A stretch of DNA of 64,000 nucleotides from Butyrivibrio proteoclasticus B316 (lineage in GTDB: Bacteria; Bacillota; Clostridia; Lachnospirales; Lachnospiraceae), in contig NC_014387.1 of assembly GCF_000145035.1 (NCBI RefSeq), positions 938,276-1,002,275 on the forward strand, given 5' to 3'. Within the stretch, counting starts at the first letter, position 1; the number at the start of each line of letters is the position of its first letter. Positions 1 through 7,714 of the stretch are shown piece by piece. Position numbers and translations under genes: made by a program. Under the pieces are notes generated by a model. It saw nothing but the letters and a program-made list of their open reading frames with translations. It was not told where the DNA came from and did no database searches.

Positions 1-88
1 AGTGCTCTCATCATACACTACTTCAGACTCTATGACAAATGAAACTCTATAAATCTTCCTTCTATTCACGGATAATACCTGCGCCACG

Positions 89-106
89 AGCCGCCTGCAG
101 GCGGCT
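89..106. repeat. GC-rich perfect palindrome
   Basis: An 18-nt perfect palindrome (agccgcctgcaggcggct) lies in the non-coding stretch before the helicase. It could be the stem of a terminator for a gene left of the window, but no T-run follows on either side. The first 120 bases hold nothing else I recognise. Confidence 0.4.
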
Positions 107-187
107 TGGCTGCGGGGCTGCGCAGTGGATAGCAATATTTTACAAAAATGTGCACTAGGGCAGACGTTTTGTGGTATGGTAGATACT

Positions 188-2395
188 ATGACGGAAAAAG
201 ATTTTTTGGATAAATATGGACAGAAATTAAATAATGAACAGCTTATGGCTGTGCGAACTATAGAGGGGCCGGTGTTACTACTGGCAGTGCCGGGAAGCGG
301 CAAGACTACGGTACTTGTCAATAGGCTTGGGTACATGCTGAGTGTTAAGGGGATAGCTCCTGAGAACATTCTGACGCTGACTTATACGGTTGCAGCGACA
401 AGGGATATGGCAAGGCGTTTTGAAGCTCTTTTTGGAAAAGAGATGGCTCAGGGCCTTGAGTTTAGGACTATTAACGGGATATGTGCCAAGATAATCAGCC
501 ACTATGGAAGGCTTATAGGCAAGAAGTCTTTTGACCTTATCACGGATGAGAAGGTTTCGGGCAAGATACTGACTGACCTATACGTCAAGGTCTGCAGGGA
601 ATATCCTACTGAGAGTGATATCAAGAATATCCGCACGCTCATCACCTACTGCAAGAACATGATGCTCACGGAAAAAGAGATCAGAAAGCGCGGCGAGGAT
701 GAAGGCATAGAACTGTGGGATATGTATGACAAGTACAATGCTGAACTTAAGGCCAGAAGCCTTATGGACTATGACGATCAGATGATCTACGCCTACAGGA
801 TGCTGAAAAGTTCACCGGATTTATTGGATTATTACAGAAAACTGTACAGATATATCTGCGTTGACGAAGCGCAGGATACCTCCAAGATCCAGCACATGAT
901 CATTTCACTTCTTGCAGGAGAAAATGGAAATCTTTTCATGGTTGGTGACGAGGATCAGAGTATTTATGGCTTTAGGGCGGCTTATCCGGAGGCTCTTCTT
1001 AACTTTGAAAAAGAGCACAGAGGCGCCAAAGTCCTTGTCATGGATCAAAACTACAGATCAAATGCCAAGATAGTTAAGCTTGCGGATATGTTCATTCAAA
1101 AGAACTTTAACCGCCACGAGAAGCATATGCGGGCCACAAGAGACGCGGCTGCTGATATTAGTTATGTAGTTCTGGATACTAGAAAAAGACAGTACAATTA
1201 TCTTCTGGATATGGCTAAGAGCCTGGATACTGAGACTGCGGTCCTGTACAGAGATAATGAGAGTATTCTGCCGCTTGTGGATATGCTTGATCGTGAGGAT
1301 ATGCCATATAGGATCAAGAGCGCAGATATGGCCTTTTTTACCCACAGAATAGTTGTGGACGTAGTCAATATCCTAAAGTTTGCCCTAAATCCCATGGACC
1401 CTGAACTCTTCATGAAGATATATTTTAAGTTCCAGACTTATTTGAGAAAACCTGATGCAGAGCAGATGTGCCAAATGGCTGATTACAAGCATTACGGAAT
1501 TCTGGATGCAGTTGAGGATATTGAGGTTAACAAGAATACTCTTTCAAATGTCAGATCCCTTCGCACTCACTTTAGGAATATGGCGGCGGACAGCCCGGCC
1601 AAGGCTATTAACCGCATAAACAAGTACATGGGCTATGGCGATTATCTTCGTGATAACAACATGGATGACAATAAGCTTTTTATCCTTGAGATGCTGGCTC
1701 AAAATGAAGCGACAATCCAGGGATTTCTGGATAGGCTCGAGGAGCTTAGGACTATTATTACGGAAAAAGAAAATGACTATAGTGCAAAACTCATTCTTTC
1801 AACTGTCCATTCCAGTAAGGGCCTTGAGTACAGTAATGTCATTTTGATAGATGTGATAAACGGAGTTTTTCCGAGTAAGATGATCAAGAATTTTAAGACT
1901 GCTCTTCCTTCCGAGAAGCGTGACTACGAGGAAGAGAGACGAATCTTTTACGTCGGAATGACAAGAGCCAAGGATAAACTGACCATATTTAAGTATGGGG
2001 ATGCACCGTCGATTTTTGTAGGGGAGCTGATAAAGGGAAACAAGGCCAAGACGGGCACCGGAGTGGGAAGTGTGGAAAGTGGCGTCAGAGAAACCGCCAG
2101 CATCAGAAGTGTAAATAGAGCAAAGGCTAAGATCAGAAGTAGTGAACATAGTGCCACAACAATGCTCCTTAAAAAGAAGGCTGCACCTGTGACTTCGGGC
2201 GCAAACGTGCCTGAAAATCTTGTCATGGGAGAGCGCGTCTATCAGGAAAGATATGGTGAGGGCGTTATTAGTGATGTGACCTGGGATGAAGATGAAATAC
2301 CGACCAAGTTCACTGTTGAGTTTGATGATGGTTCGGAGCGCAAGTTTATATATCCCTTCGCCTTTACAACCGGTATGAAAATATTAGAAGAATAA
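188..2395 (+). CDS. UvrD/PcrA-type superfamily 1 DNA helicase
   Basis: A 3'-5' SF1A DNA helicase of about 735 aa, expected to unwind DNA during repair or replication restart using ATP. Visible motifs: Walker A AVPGSGKTT near the N terminus, motif II VDEAQDTS, motif III GDEDQSIYGFRAA, a motif V region STVHSSKGLEYSNVILID and motif VI RRIFYVGMTRAKDKL. The C terminus (GERVYQERYGEGVI) resembles the Tudor-like domain that lets PcrA/UvrD bind RNA polymerase. The open frame extends to a GTG at 125, but that extension is non-conserved in character and lacks a ribosome-binding site. I favour the ATG at 188; an extended -10-like element (TGgTATGGT, ending at 180) sits so close that the transcript could be nearly leaderless. 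A hairpin terminator follows directly. Confidence 0.92.
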   Translation: MTEKDFLDKYGQKLNNEQLMAVRTIEGPVLLLAVPGSGKTTVLVNRLGYMLSVKGIAPENILTLTYTVAATRDMARRFEALFGKEMAQGLEFRTINGICAKIISHYGRLIGKKSFDLITDEKVSGKILTDLYVKVCREYPTESDIKNIRTLITYCKNMMLTEKEIRKRGEDEGIELWDMYDKYNAELKARSLMDYDDQMIYAYRMLKSSPDLLDYYRKLYRYICVDEAQDTSKIQHMIISLLAGENGNLFMVGDEDQSIYGFRAAYPEALLNFEKEHRGAKVLVMDQNYRSNAKIVKLADMFIQKNFNRHEKHMRATRDAAADISYVVLDTRKRQYNYLLDMAKSLDTETAVLYRDNESILPLVDMLDREDMPYRIKSADMAFFTHRIVVDVVNILKFALNPMDPELFMKIYFKFQTYLRKPDAEQMCQMADYKHYGILDAVEDIEVNKNTLSNVRSLRTHFRNMAADSPAKAINRINKYMGYGDYLRDNNMDDNKLFILEMLAQNEATIQGFLDRLEELRTIITEKENDYSAKLILSTVHSSKGLEYSNVILIDVINGVFPSKMIKNFKTALPSEKRDYEEERRIFYVGMTRAKDKLTIFKYGDAPSIFVGELIKGNKAKTGTGVGSVESGVRETASIRSVNRAKAKIRSSEHSATTMLLKKKAAPVTSGANVPENLVMGERVYQERYGEGVISDVTWDEDEIPTKFTVEFDDGSERKFIYPFAFTTGMKILEE

Positions 2396-2423
2396 AGATC
2401 AGGAAGATTTTAAGTAACAAAAA

Positions 2424-2460
2424 GGGCTGTCACACTAAATTAGTGCGACAGCCCCTCTTT
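2424..2460 (+). terminator. Rho-independent terminator after helicase
   Basis: The stem gggctgtc...gacagccc with an inner cacta/tagtg extension is followed by ctcttt. It lies 28 bases after the helicase stop codon. Confidence 0.75.
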
Positions 2461-2463
2461 ATA

Positions 2464-2528
2464 GGAATTGTAACTCAGCTGGGAGAGTAATGGTTTCCTA
2501 AACCATGAGTCGTGGGTTCGAGCCCCTT
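2464..2528 (+). pseudogene. Degenerate tRNA-Arg(CCU)-like sequence lacking its 3' acceptor strand
   Basis: The 5' part folds like a tRNA: acceptor 5' strand ggaattg, D-stem actc/gagt with an agctggga loop, and anticodon stem atggt/accat around ttCCTaa, giving a CCU (Arg) anticodon. The T-loop ttcgagc is present, but its stem has a mismatch (gtggg/ccctt). The bases that follow (agtggaa) do not pair with the 5' acceptor strand. I therefore read it as a broken or truncated tRNA, possibly the scar of an old integration or deletion. A functional tRNA is unlikely. Confidence 0.55.
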
Positions 2529-2558
2529 AGTGGAAAATAGATAGTTGTGACAATGATG

Positions 2559-2587
2559 GGATGGTAGAAATACCATCCTATTTTTGT
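2559..2587 (+). terminator. Hairpin with T-run upstream of the MNT/HEPN pair
   Basis: The perfect 8-bp stem ggatggta/taccatcc around a gaaa tetraloop is followed by tatttttg. It would insulate the toxin-antitoxin pair from upstream transcription. Confidence 0.7.
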
Positions 2588-2691
2588 TATTATAATTGTA
2601 CCAAGACATCATTAGATACATTCGATATCATAAAAATCAATGCCTTGTTTTGAACCCTTTTGGGCTATTATTTGCGATGAAAGGAGTTATC

Positions 2692-3072
2692 ATGTGCAAT
2701 ATTGTAACAATGAAGAATAATGTTGGTGACTCTTTTGGAGTTGCGGACATAAAAAAGGATATTATCGAGGAAATAATCAAGATTGCAGCAGAATGTAAGC
2801 TAATTGATACTATTTATCTGTTTGGCTCATCTCTGGAAAAGAGATGCACTAAACGGTCAGACATCGATCTTGCTATTGTGAGTAATGTAACAAGGTCAAG
2901 ATTGTTTAGATCGAAGTCGTATGATGACTTCAAGACTAAACTCTATAAGATAAACGAAGATCAAGACTATGATATCCTGACATTTAATTCTCAGGCAGCT
3001 CTTGATAAAAGCAAAGAGTTTGTAGCCAGAGATATACTAACGAAAGGGAAGATTATTTTTAAGAATGTTTGA
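2692..3072 (+). CDS. MNT-type minimal nucleotidyltransferase (antitoxin of a MNT/HEPN pair)
   Basis: A 126-aa protein of the DNA polymerase beta-like minimal nucleotidyltransferase family. It shows the exact GSx10DxD signature: GSS, then ten residues, then DID (GSSLEKRCTKRSDIDLAIV). In MntA/HepT-type systems this partner neutralises the HEPN toxin by attaching AMP to it. I placed the start at 2692 because AAGGAG ends five bases upstream; a longer frame back to 2596 has no such site. The last eight bases overlap the HEPN gene, so the two are translationally coupled. The pair lies just outside the tRNA-Trp-borne element. Whether it is an active toxin-antitoxin system cannot be read from sequence. 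Confidence 0.8.
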   Translation: MCNIVTMKNNVGDSFGVADIKKDIIEEIIKIAAECKLIDTIYLFGSSLEKRCTKRSDIDLAIVSNVTRSRLFRSKSYDDFKTKLYKINEDQDYDILTFNSQAALDKSKEFVARDILTKGKIIFKNV

Positions 3073-3505
3073 AGAATATCTTACAAAATCGTTGTCTGAT
3101 TTAGTGTTAGCTCGACAGGCAATTTGTAATTACCAGAGTAATAATGGACTTAAAGACATGAAGAATCTAGCTTCATATCATGTTCAACAGGCAATCGAGA
3201 AAATGTTGAAATACTGCATCTATAACAAGCAAACAAGTGGAGTGAAGGAATTATATATCCATGACTTGGATAGACTTATCAAAGATCACTGTGTAAAATA
3301 TGGCATTTCAGTTCCCAAAAAGATTGTCAAAAATGCAAATGAGTATACCAGATGGGAAGCCGAAAGCCGCTATTCATTAAAATACTCTGTGAGAATTACA
3401 TCTATTATCGGTGCATTAGTTGAAGCAGAGGATTGGCTTCTTACGTTAAAGCCTGCCTACAAGAAAAATATTATGCATTATAGAAGCAAATACAAGTTCA
3501 AATAA
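3065..3505 (+). CDS. HEPN-domain protein (putative HepT-like toxin)
   Basis: A 146-aa, mostly helical HEPN-domain protein (PF05168-like). The hallmark helix is visible at about residues 40-57 (HVQQAIEKMLKYCI). An R-x4-H sequence (RLIKDH) occurs near residue 76, but I cannot say whether it is the catalytic RNase motif; a later ESRYSLKYS stretch sits where the family usually has RYP. HEPN partners of MNT proteins are typically ribonuclease toxins acting on tRNA or mRNA. The ATG overlaps the end of the MNT gene (aagaATGtttga). Antitoxin-first order and overlap are typical of such pairs. Confidence 0.78.
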   Translation: MFEEYLTKSLSDLVLARQAICNYQSNNGLKDMKNLASYHVQQAIEKMLKYCIYNKQTSGVKELYIHDLDRLIKDHCVKYGISVPKKIVKNANEYTRWEAESRYSLKYSVRITSIIGALVEAEDWLLTLKPAYKKNIMHYRSKYKFK

Positions 3506-3624
3506 TCTTTTTTAATACGATTGACAAGCGATTTACCACCCTAAAATCACCCTGAATTTACTGTTTCAAAACGTACTTTTTTGAACTAAAACAGACATTT
3601 ACAACAAAAGATTTTTATCAACAA

Positions 3625-3671
3625 AAAAGACTGAAACTCCAGTAATTATCTGGTTTCCAGTCTTTTCTTTT
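3625..3671. terminator. Hairpin next to the displaced tRNA-Trp 3' end
   Basis: A long imperfect stem (aagactgaaactccag against ctggtttccagtctt) is followed by a T-rich run on the plus strand and an A-run before it. It can end transcription of the HEPN gene. On the minus strand it was probably the original tRNA-Trp terminator before the element inserted. Confidence 0.65.
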
Positions 3672-3673
3672 TG

Positions 3674-3716
3674 AGCAGGGGAAGCAGGATTCGAACCCGC
3701 ATGAGCGGTTTTGGAG
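3674..3716. repeat. Left attachment site: 43-bp copy of the tRNA-Trp 3' half
   Basis: These 43 bases are identical to 12908-12950, which form the 3' half of the intact tRNA-Trp from the anticodon loop to the end plus two bases. Flanks differ immediately on both sides. This is the displaced chromosomal 3' end left when an element integrated into the tRNA gene. It is not a functional tRNA because its 5' half is missing. Confidence 0.92.
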
Positions 3717-3777
3717 TTAGACTCACTACCTGCTAAAAAACTTGAAAATACAAGGATTATCAACTATCAACTCAATC

Positions 3778-3813
3778 TGTAGCCACATTTGTAGCCACAT
3801 TTGTAGCCACATC
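3778..3813. repeat. Three tandem 12-bp repeats (tgtagccacatt) near the left end
   Basis: Three head-to-tail copies of tgtagccacatt (the last ends in c) lie 62 bases inside the left attachment site. Two more copies sit at 12769-12792 near the right end, across the integrase start. Short repeats at both ends of a tyrosine-recombinase element are typical arm-type integrase binding sites. Confidence 0.75.
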
Positions 3814-4029
3814 TGTTGGAGAGATTAAAAACATCTCTAATTCAATATAAGGCGAATTATAATTTGTGGAAATAGGCTTGTCAAGAAAATGCGGTAATCG
3901 AGTATGCTAAGGATTTACATTAGTATTATAAGGTTTTTATACTTCTTTAATTGCCATTTTCTTTTATGGGAATGATAGTAATATGTATGAGAGTACATAT
4001 AAAAAGTCTTTTCAAGAAGGATTATGTCT
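3814..4029 (+). promoter_or_regulatory. Upstream region of the zinc-ribbon nuclease gene
   Basis: With the attachment site and tandem repeats this makes up a 524-base gene-free stretch from 3506. The remaining ~215 bases are AT-rich and should hold the nuclease promoter, but I see no convincing -35/-10 pair. AAGGA at 4016-4020 precedes the chosen start by about nine bases. Confidence 0.3.
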
Positions 4030-5904
4030 ATGGCAAGACCAAAACGAATTTTAGCTAAAGAACGCCCTGATTTACTTGATGAATGGGATTATAGTAAAAA
4101 TAACGAGATATGTTCTCCTAATGATGTGTCTGTATGTAGCACTATAAAAGTATGGTGGAAATGCCTTAAATGTGGTCAAACGTACTACAAAAGAATTGTT
4201 GATGTTAGTTATGGACATAAGTGTAATGACTGTGCCAGAAAGAGCATAGGGATTAAGAATTCTAGTCCACATGGAAAAAGAAATCGTAATTCGAAAGTGG
4301 TATCAGATTTTCCAGAAGTTGCAAAAGAATGGGACTATGAAAAGAATGGTAATCTAACACCGGATGATGTAACTGCATCAAGTGAAAAAAGAATATGGTG
4401 GGTTTGCCCTAAAGGACACAGCTATTCAGCTATTCCTAGCAATAGAATCCGCTTGAACAGTGGTTGTCCATATTGTTCTGGTAAAAAAGTTTTAGCAGGT
4501 TTTAATGATTTACAGTCGCAATATCCAGAGATAGCAAAACTATGGAATTATCAAAAGAATTATCCTCTTTTACCAAATGAGATTACAGCGCATAGCAGCT
4601 CAAAGAATGTTTGGTGGATATGCCCTAAAGGTCATGAATGGAAAGCTAAGCCTAACAGTTTGGCTAATGGTACATATTGCCCTCATTGTAGTTCCAGTTT
4701 ACGTACTTCATTGCCTGAACAAGCAATATTTTATTACCTTAAGCAAGTTACTAAGGTTGAAAGCAGGAAACAAATATGTGGGTGGGAAGTAGATGCTTTT
4801 TTGCCAGAATACAATATTGCTATTGAATATGATGGTATTTATTTCCATTCATCAGAAGAAGTAAAAGAAAGAGATAGCCGAAAGAATAAGGATATGCTTG
4901 CCAATAATATAAGGCTATTAAGAATAAAGGAAGTACTAAGAAATAAAAAAGATGAAGGTAATATAATCTATTATGACAGAACGCGACATTACAAGGAGTA
5001 TTCTGGAGCACTCAAACGACTACTAAAAAGAATAAATGAATTAACTAATAATTCTTTTGAGGTAGATATTGATTTTGAACGTGATAGAACAGATATTTTA
5101 AAAACGTATAAAACACATTTAAAAAAGAATAGTATTGTCGTTACTAATCCTGAATTAGAGGAAGAATGGAATTATAAAAAAAATGGCGATATGCTTCCTG
5201 ACATGTTTTCTAAAGGAAGTGGCGAGTATGTGTGGTGGATTTGTTCTAAAGGACACGAATGGAATGCTACTATCGCAAGTAGGGCGTATGGAGCAGGATG
5301 TCCATATTGCTATGGCGTAAAATGGCAAAGCGGTGAAAAGGATTTGAAGACCAAATATCCTGAGATTGCTAAAGAATGGGATTATGAAAAAAACTATCCT
5401 CTAAGACCAGAGAATATAAATGCTGGTTCTCGAAAAAAAGCGTGGTGGATATGTGAAAAAGGTCATTCTTATTATTCATCAATCTTAAATCGAACAAATG
5501 AAAAAAGTCATTGTGGCTGTCCTTATTGCGGTAATAAAAAGGTATTGAAAGGCTTCAATGATCTAGAAACACAATTTCCTGATATAGCCAAAGAATGGAA
5601 TTACGAAAAGAATGGTAGCCTGCTGCCGCAGGATGTAGTTTCAGGCAGTTTTAAAGAAGTGTGGTGGAAATGTTCCAATTGTGGAAAAGAGTACCAGAAA
5701 AGGGTATTGTATAGAACACGTAACAATTCTAAGTGTTCTTGCTATCAGCCAAATAAAAAGAAAGTTCTGTGCATAGAAACTGGCGAATTGTTTGCAGATA
5801 TTGTTAGTGCTGCCAAGTCAATCAATCGTAGTTATAGTTCTTTGAATATGTGTCTAAATGGAAAACAAGAAAAGTGTGGTGGATATCACTGGAAATATGA
5901 ATAG
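4030..5904 (+). CDS. Zinc-ribbon repeat protein with an embedded PD-(D/E)XK-like nuclease and a C-terminal NUMOD-like domain
   Basis: A 624-aa modular protein, probably DNA-acting. Six repeats of about 65 aa share EWDY.KN, a P-D/N-D/E turn, WW.C..GH and CPYC or similar Cys pairs. They resemble the DUF4379 'probable zinc-ribbon' family. Three repeats lie at about residues 12-225 and three at 373-575. Between them (about 226-340) is a restriction-endonuclease-fold-like segment with WEVDAFLPEYNIAIEYDG, giving candidate metal ligands D255, E266 and D268. The last ~48 residues (VLCIETGELF...AAKSI...GGYHWKYE) resemble the NUMOD DNA-binding domain of homing endonucleases. The ATG at 4030 has better AAGGA spacing than the ATG at 4024. 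It sits inside the integrated element as probable cargo; anti-phage defence or self-mobilising DNA cleavage are both possible. Confidence 0.75.
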   Translation: MARPKRILAKERPDLLDEWDYSKNNEICSPNDVSVCSTIKVWWKCLKCGQTYYKRIVDVSYGHKCNDCARKSIGIKNSSPHGKRNRNSKVVSDFPEVAKEWDYEKNGNLTPDDVTASSEKRIWWVCPKGHSYSAIPSNRIRLNSGCPYCSGKKVLAGFNDLQSQYPEIAKLWNYQKNYPLLPNEITAHSSSKNVWWICPKGHEWKAKPNSLANGTYCPHCSSSLRTSLPEQAIFYYLKQVTKVESRKQICGWEVDAFLPEYNIAIEYDGIYFHSSEEVKERDSRKNKDMLANNIRLLRIKEVLRNKKDEGNIIYYDRTRHYKEYSGALKRLLKRINELTNNSFEVDIDFERDRTDILKTYKTHLKKNSIVVTNPELEEEWNYKKNGDMLPDMFSKGSGEYVWWICSKGHEWNATIASRAYGAGCPYCYGVKWQSGEKDLKTKYPEIAKEWDYEKNYPLRPENINAGSRKKAWWICEKGHSYYSSILNRTNEKSHCGCPYCGNKKVLKGFNDLETQFPDIAKEWNYEKNGSLLPQDVVSGSFKEVWWKCSNCGKEYQKRVLYRTRNNSKCSCYQPNKKKVLCIETGELFADIVSAAKSINRSYSSLNMCLNGKQEKCGGYHWKYE

Positions 5905-5914
5905 CGTGTAGATA

Positions 5915-5953
5915 AAACAGCTTGTATTATTACAAAAAAAGGATAAGCTGTTT
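5915..5953 (+). terminator. Hairpin after the nuclease gene
   Basis: The perfect 9-bp stem aaacagctt/aagctgttt has an A-rich loop and lies just after the nuclease stop. There is no strong T-run, so its role as terminator is tentative; a better one follows at 5990. Confidence 0.45.
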
Positions 5954-5989
5954 ATGCGAAAAATACCCCTACATATTAGCTAAGTAAGA

Positions 5990-6021
5990 AAAAGACTGAC
6001 TATACAGAGAGTCAGTCTTTT
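5990..6021. terminator. Bidirectional terminator between convergent genes
   Basis: The perfect 12-bp stem aaaagactgact/agtcagtctttt with an eight-base loop has A and T runs on its two sides. It separates the nuclease gene (plus) from the serine recombinase gene (minus) and can serve both. Confidence 0.85.
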
Positions 6022-6029
6022 GTGCTTGA

Positions 6030-6692
6030 TTATTCAGATACTAAATCGCAGTATTTCTTGAAGGTGTTTCTGCTTATATTATGCTTTTTCATTAAATCAA
6101 TTGCTTTGATAGTTCGGTCTTTCTTATATTTTAGTATATCTGTCTTTAGTTCATCAGTTAGCTTGTCTACATTTCCAGTAATTCTACCGCTTTTTTTGTC
6201 ACTAGCGTTAATTCCGTCTTTTATTCTTTTTATAAGAATCAGCCTTTCTTGCTCGACTCTATCAAGCTCGACAATTAGTAGAAGTTTAACGGTGCTTTCT
6301 AAGCTTGTTTTGGCTACGAGATTTTGTTTTTCGGCAACGTTCAAAAGCTGTTTGATATATGGAGTGCTGATAGTTTGATTATCAATGAATATAAGCTCTA
6401 TTCCTTTTTCTAGTAGTTCCATATATTTTTGATAGCCCTTTTCAGCTTCTCGAGTAAAACGGCTTATATCTTTAAATACTATGGTGTCTCCAGATTGTAC
6501 GAGCTTTTCGAGCTTCTTCCATTCTTTACGATTACTGAAGCTTTTTCCACTTTCGTCTTCTTTAGCTATAAGGATGTATTCAAGGTTATTATCTTTAGCG
6601 TATTTTGTTAATGCTTTTTCTTGTCTTCCGTATTTCTGAAGCCCTCGTTCTTCTTTTGTGCTTATTCGCATATAAGCAAATGTATTCCCCAT
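6030..6692 (-). CDS. Small serine recombinase (resolvase/invertase family)
   Basis: A 220-aa serine recombinase expected to cut and rejoin DNA through a 5'-phosphoserine. The N terminus has the family signature AYMRISTKEE, whose serine is the nucleophile, followed by a conserved GRQ and later DISRFTR. The end (AIDLMKKHNISRNTFKKYC) is a Hin-type helix-turn-helix. The size matches resolvases and invertases rather than large serine integrases. A TTG gives a longer frame to 6707, but GGAGG lies seven bases before the ATG at 6692, which decides the start. A set of three palindromes 166-248 bp upstream is a candidate recombination site. Since the element already has a tyrosine integrase, this enzyme more likely resolves dimers or inverts DNA than integrates the element. 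Confidence 0.88.
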   Translation of the reverse strand: MGNTFAYMRISTKEERGLQKYGRQEKALTKYAKDNNLEYILIAKEDESGKSFSNRKEWKKLEKLVQSGDTIVFKDISRFTREAEKGYQKYMELLEKGIELIFIDNQTISTPYIKQLLNVAEKQNLVAKTSLESTVKLLLIVELDRVEQERLILIKRIKDGINASDKKSGRITGNVDKLTDELKTDILKYKKDRTIKAIDLMKKHNISRNTFKKYCDLVSE

Positions 6693-6857
6693 AGGTATAT
6701 CCTCCAATGAATAGTGTCATTTAAACTAGTGTTTAATTGATATATCAATAATACTGTCAAAATATCTTTATGTCAATATAAAATGACACTTATGTATCGT
6801 CTAGAATTCAATAAGGATAGTTTGACACAAAACTCAATATAGATTTTGCTAAAACTA

Positions 6858-6940
6858 TTCGTCATTAATGACGAACGCACCGATAATACGTTCGCCATTG
6901 ATGGCAAACGCATGGTTAAGCCATTCGCCATTAAGGCGAG
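6858..6940. repeat. Three related palindromes at ~33-bp spacing
   Basis: Palindrome 1 (6858-6875, ttcgtcattaatgacgaa) is perfect. Palindrome 2 (6890-6909, gttcgccattgatggcaaac) and palindrome 3 (6924-6940, ttcgccattaaggcgag) are near-perfect and share the half-site TTCGYCATT. Their centres fall at about 6866.5, 6899.5 and 6932, so the spacing is three helical turns. This fits three protein dimers bound on one DNA face, as in a resolvase res site, an operator array or iterons. Confidence 0.8.
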
Positions 6941-7270
6941 ACAACTGCTGCCCAGGATTATATTAAAAGTGTAGCTTTTAATATCGTACAACCTCAGTTT
7001 CCAAGCCGCTTTCAGCTATTTTAATGCTTATATTTATAATGATTATTTACGGCTAAAAATGATGTAATCGGCATGAACACTAACTTTGTGCGATAATAGA
7101 CCGATATGAATTTTTTGGACGATTTTCTTTGAAAACCAGTATTTATGCTGCTTTGTAGAGAGTTTGCTTTGAGTTATATAATAGCGGATTTAAGAGATTT
7201 CCATAGCTGTAGAGTGTTAGAAAACATATCGCGTTAATTTTTGTGACGCATATGTCATTATTGCAGATAT

Positions 7271-7301
7271 AAAAAAGACAGCATGACTGCTGCCTCTTTT
7301 T
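7271..7301 (-). terminator. Terminator after the 134-aa acidic protein gene
   Basis: An A-rich/T-rich stem with core cagca/tgctg and a tgac loop (one bulge) lies just downstream of the minus-strand gene ending at 7310. On that strand the stem ends in a T-run. Confidence 0.65.
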
Positions 7302-7309
7302 ATCATCTA

Positions 7310-7714
7310 TTAAGTTGTTTTTCCAACATTGCTTTTTCCCATCGAATCTATACCACTTGCTGTTGCTTTTTCAGGATATTCTTTTCTAGAAAACCATGAA
7401 TCACTCTCTGCATCATATTCATAGTCATCAAAGTTATAGTCATCATCAAAGCCATCATCAAAGTTATCCTCCTCCATTCCTAACATATAGATATCCCCAT
7501 CTTCACCTACAGTTAGAGCTTGTATACTACCAAGAACTTCGAGAATATTTAGGAGTCTGCAATAATAGAATTTGCGATGTAAGTTAGTTTGATCGCCAGT
7601 CCGCATACACTGAACATGCGTACTTTCTAACATTGTGTCCATCAACAATTGCGATAGAGATTCTGCAAATCCTCTGATATTGTTAACCTTTCTTTTAATG
7701 TCAAATGTATCCAT
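7310..7714 (-). CDS. Hypothetical protein with an acidic tail (element-borne)
   Basis: A 134-aa protein I do not recognise. The N-terminal ~65 residues look helical (MDTFDIKRKVNNIRGFAESL). Residues about 78-105 are extremely acidic and aromatic (EEDNFDDGFDDDYNFDDYEY). Such Asp/Glu-rich stretches sometimes mimic DNA or bind basic partners, so anti-restriction or anti-repressor roles can be imagined, but nothing shows this directly. AGGAG lies six bases before the ATG, so translation is credible. It sits between two structured non-coding regions and has its own terminator. Confidence 0.7.
   Translation of the reverse strand: MDTFDIKRKVNNIRGFAESLSQLLMDTMLESTHVQCMRTGDQTNLHRKFYYCRLLNILEVLGSIQALTVGEDGDIYMLGMEEDNFDDGFDDDYNFDDYEYDAESDSWFSRKEYPEKATASGIDSMGKSNVGKTT

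Larger units (their letters stand above)
6693..7309. other. 617-base non-coding region with res-like palindromes
   Basis: No credible gene is present here; a 72-codon minus-strand frame at 6773-6991 is interrupted in logic by the palindromes and has no ribosome-binding site. The stretch contains the three spaced palindromes listed separately and a terminator at its right end. The remainder (about 6945-7265) is AT-rich and shows no structure I can name. Confidence 0.6.

Noticed and set aside
125..187. Longer helicase start at GTG 125
   Set aside because: The extension has no ribosome-binding site and covers promoter-like sequence; the conserved protein begins near 188.
3674..3716. A second tRNA-Trp
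   Set aside because: Only the 3' half is present; no D arm or 5' acceptor strand precedes it. It is the displaced attachment-site copy.
6858..6940. CRISPR-like array
   Set aside because: Only three imperfect palindromes of 17-20 bases with ~14-bp spacers and no cas genes; the symmetry fits protein binding sites.
6773..6991. 72-codon minus-strand open frame
   Set aside because: It runs through the three palindromes, lacks a ribosome-binding site and has no recognisable protein character.
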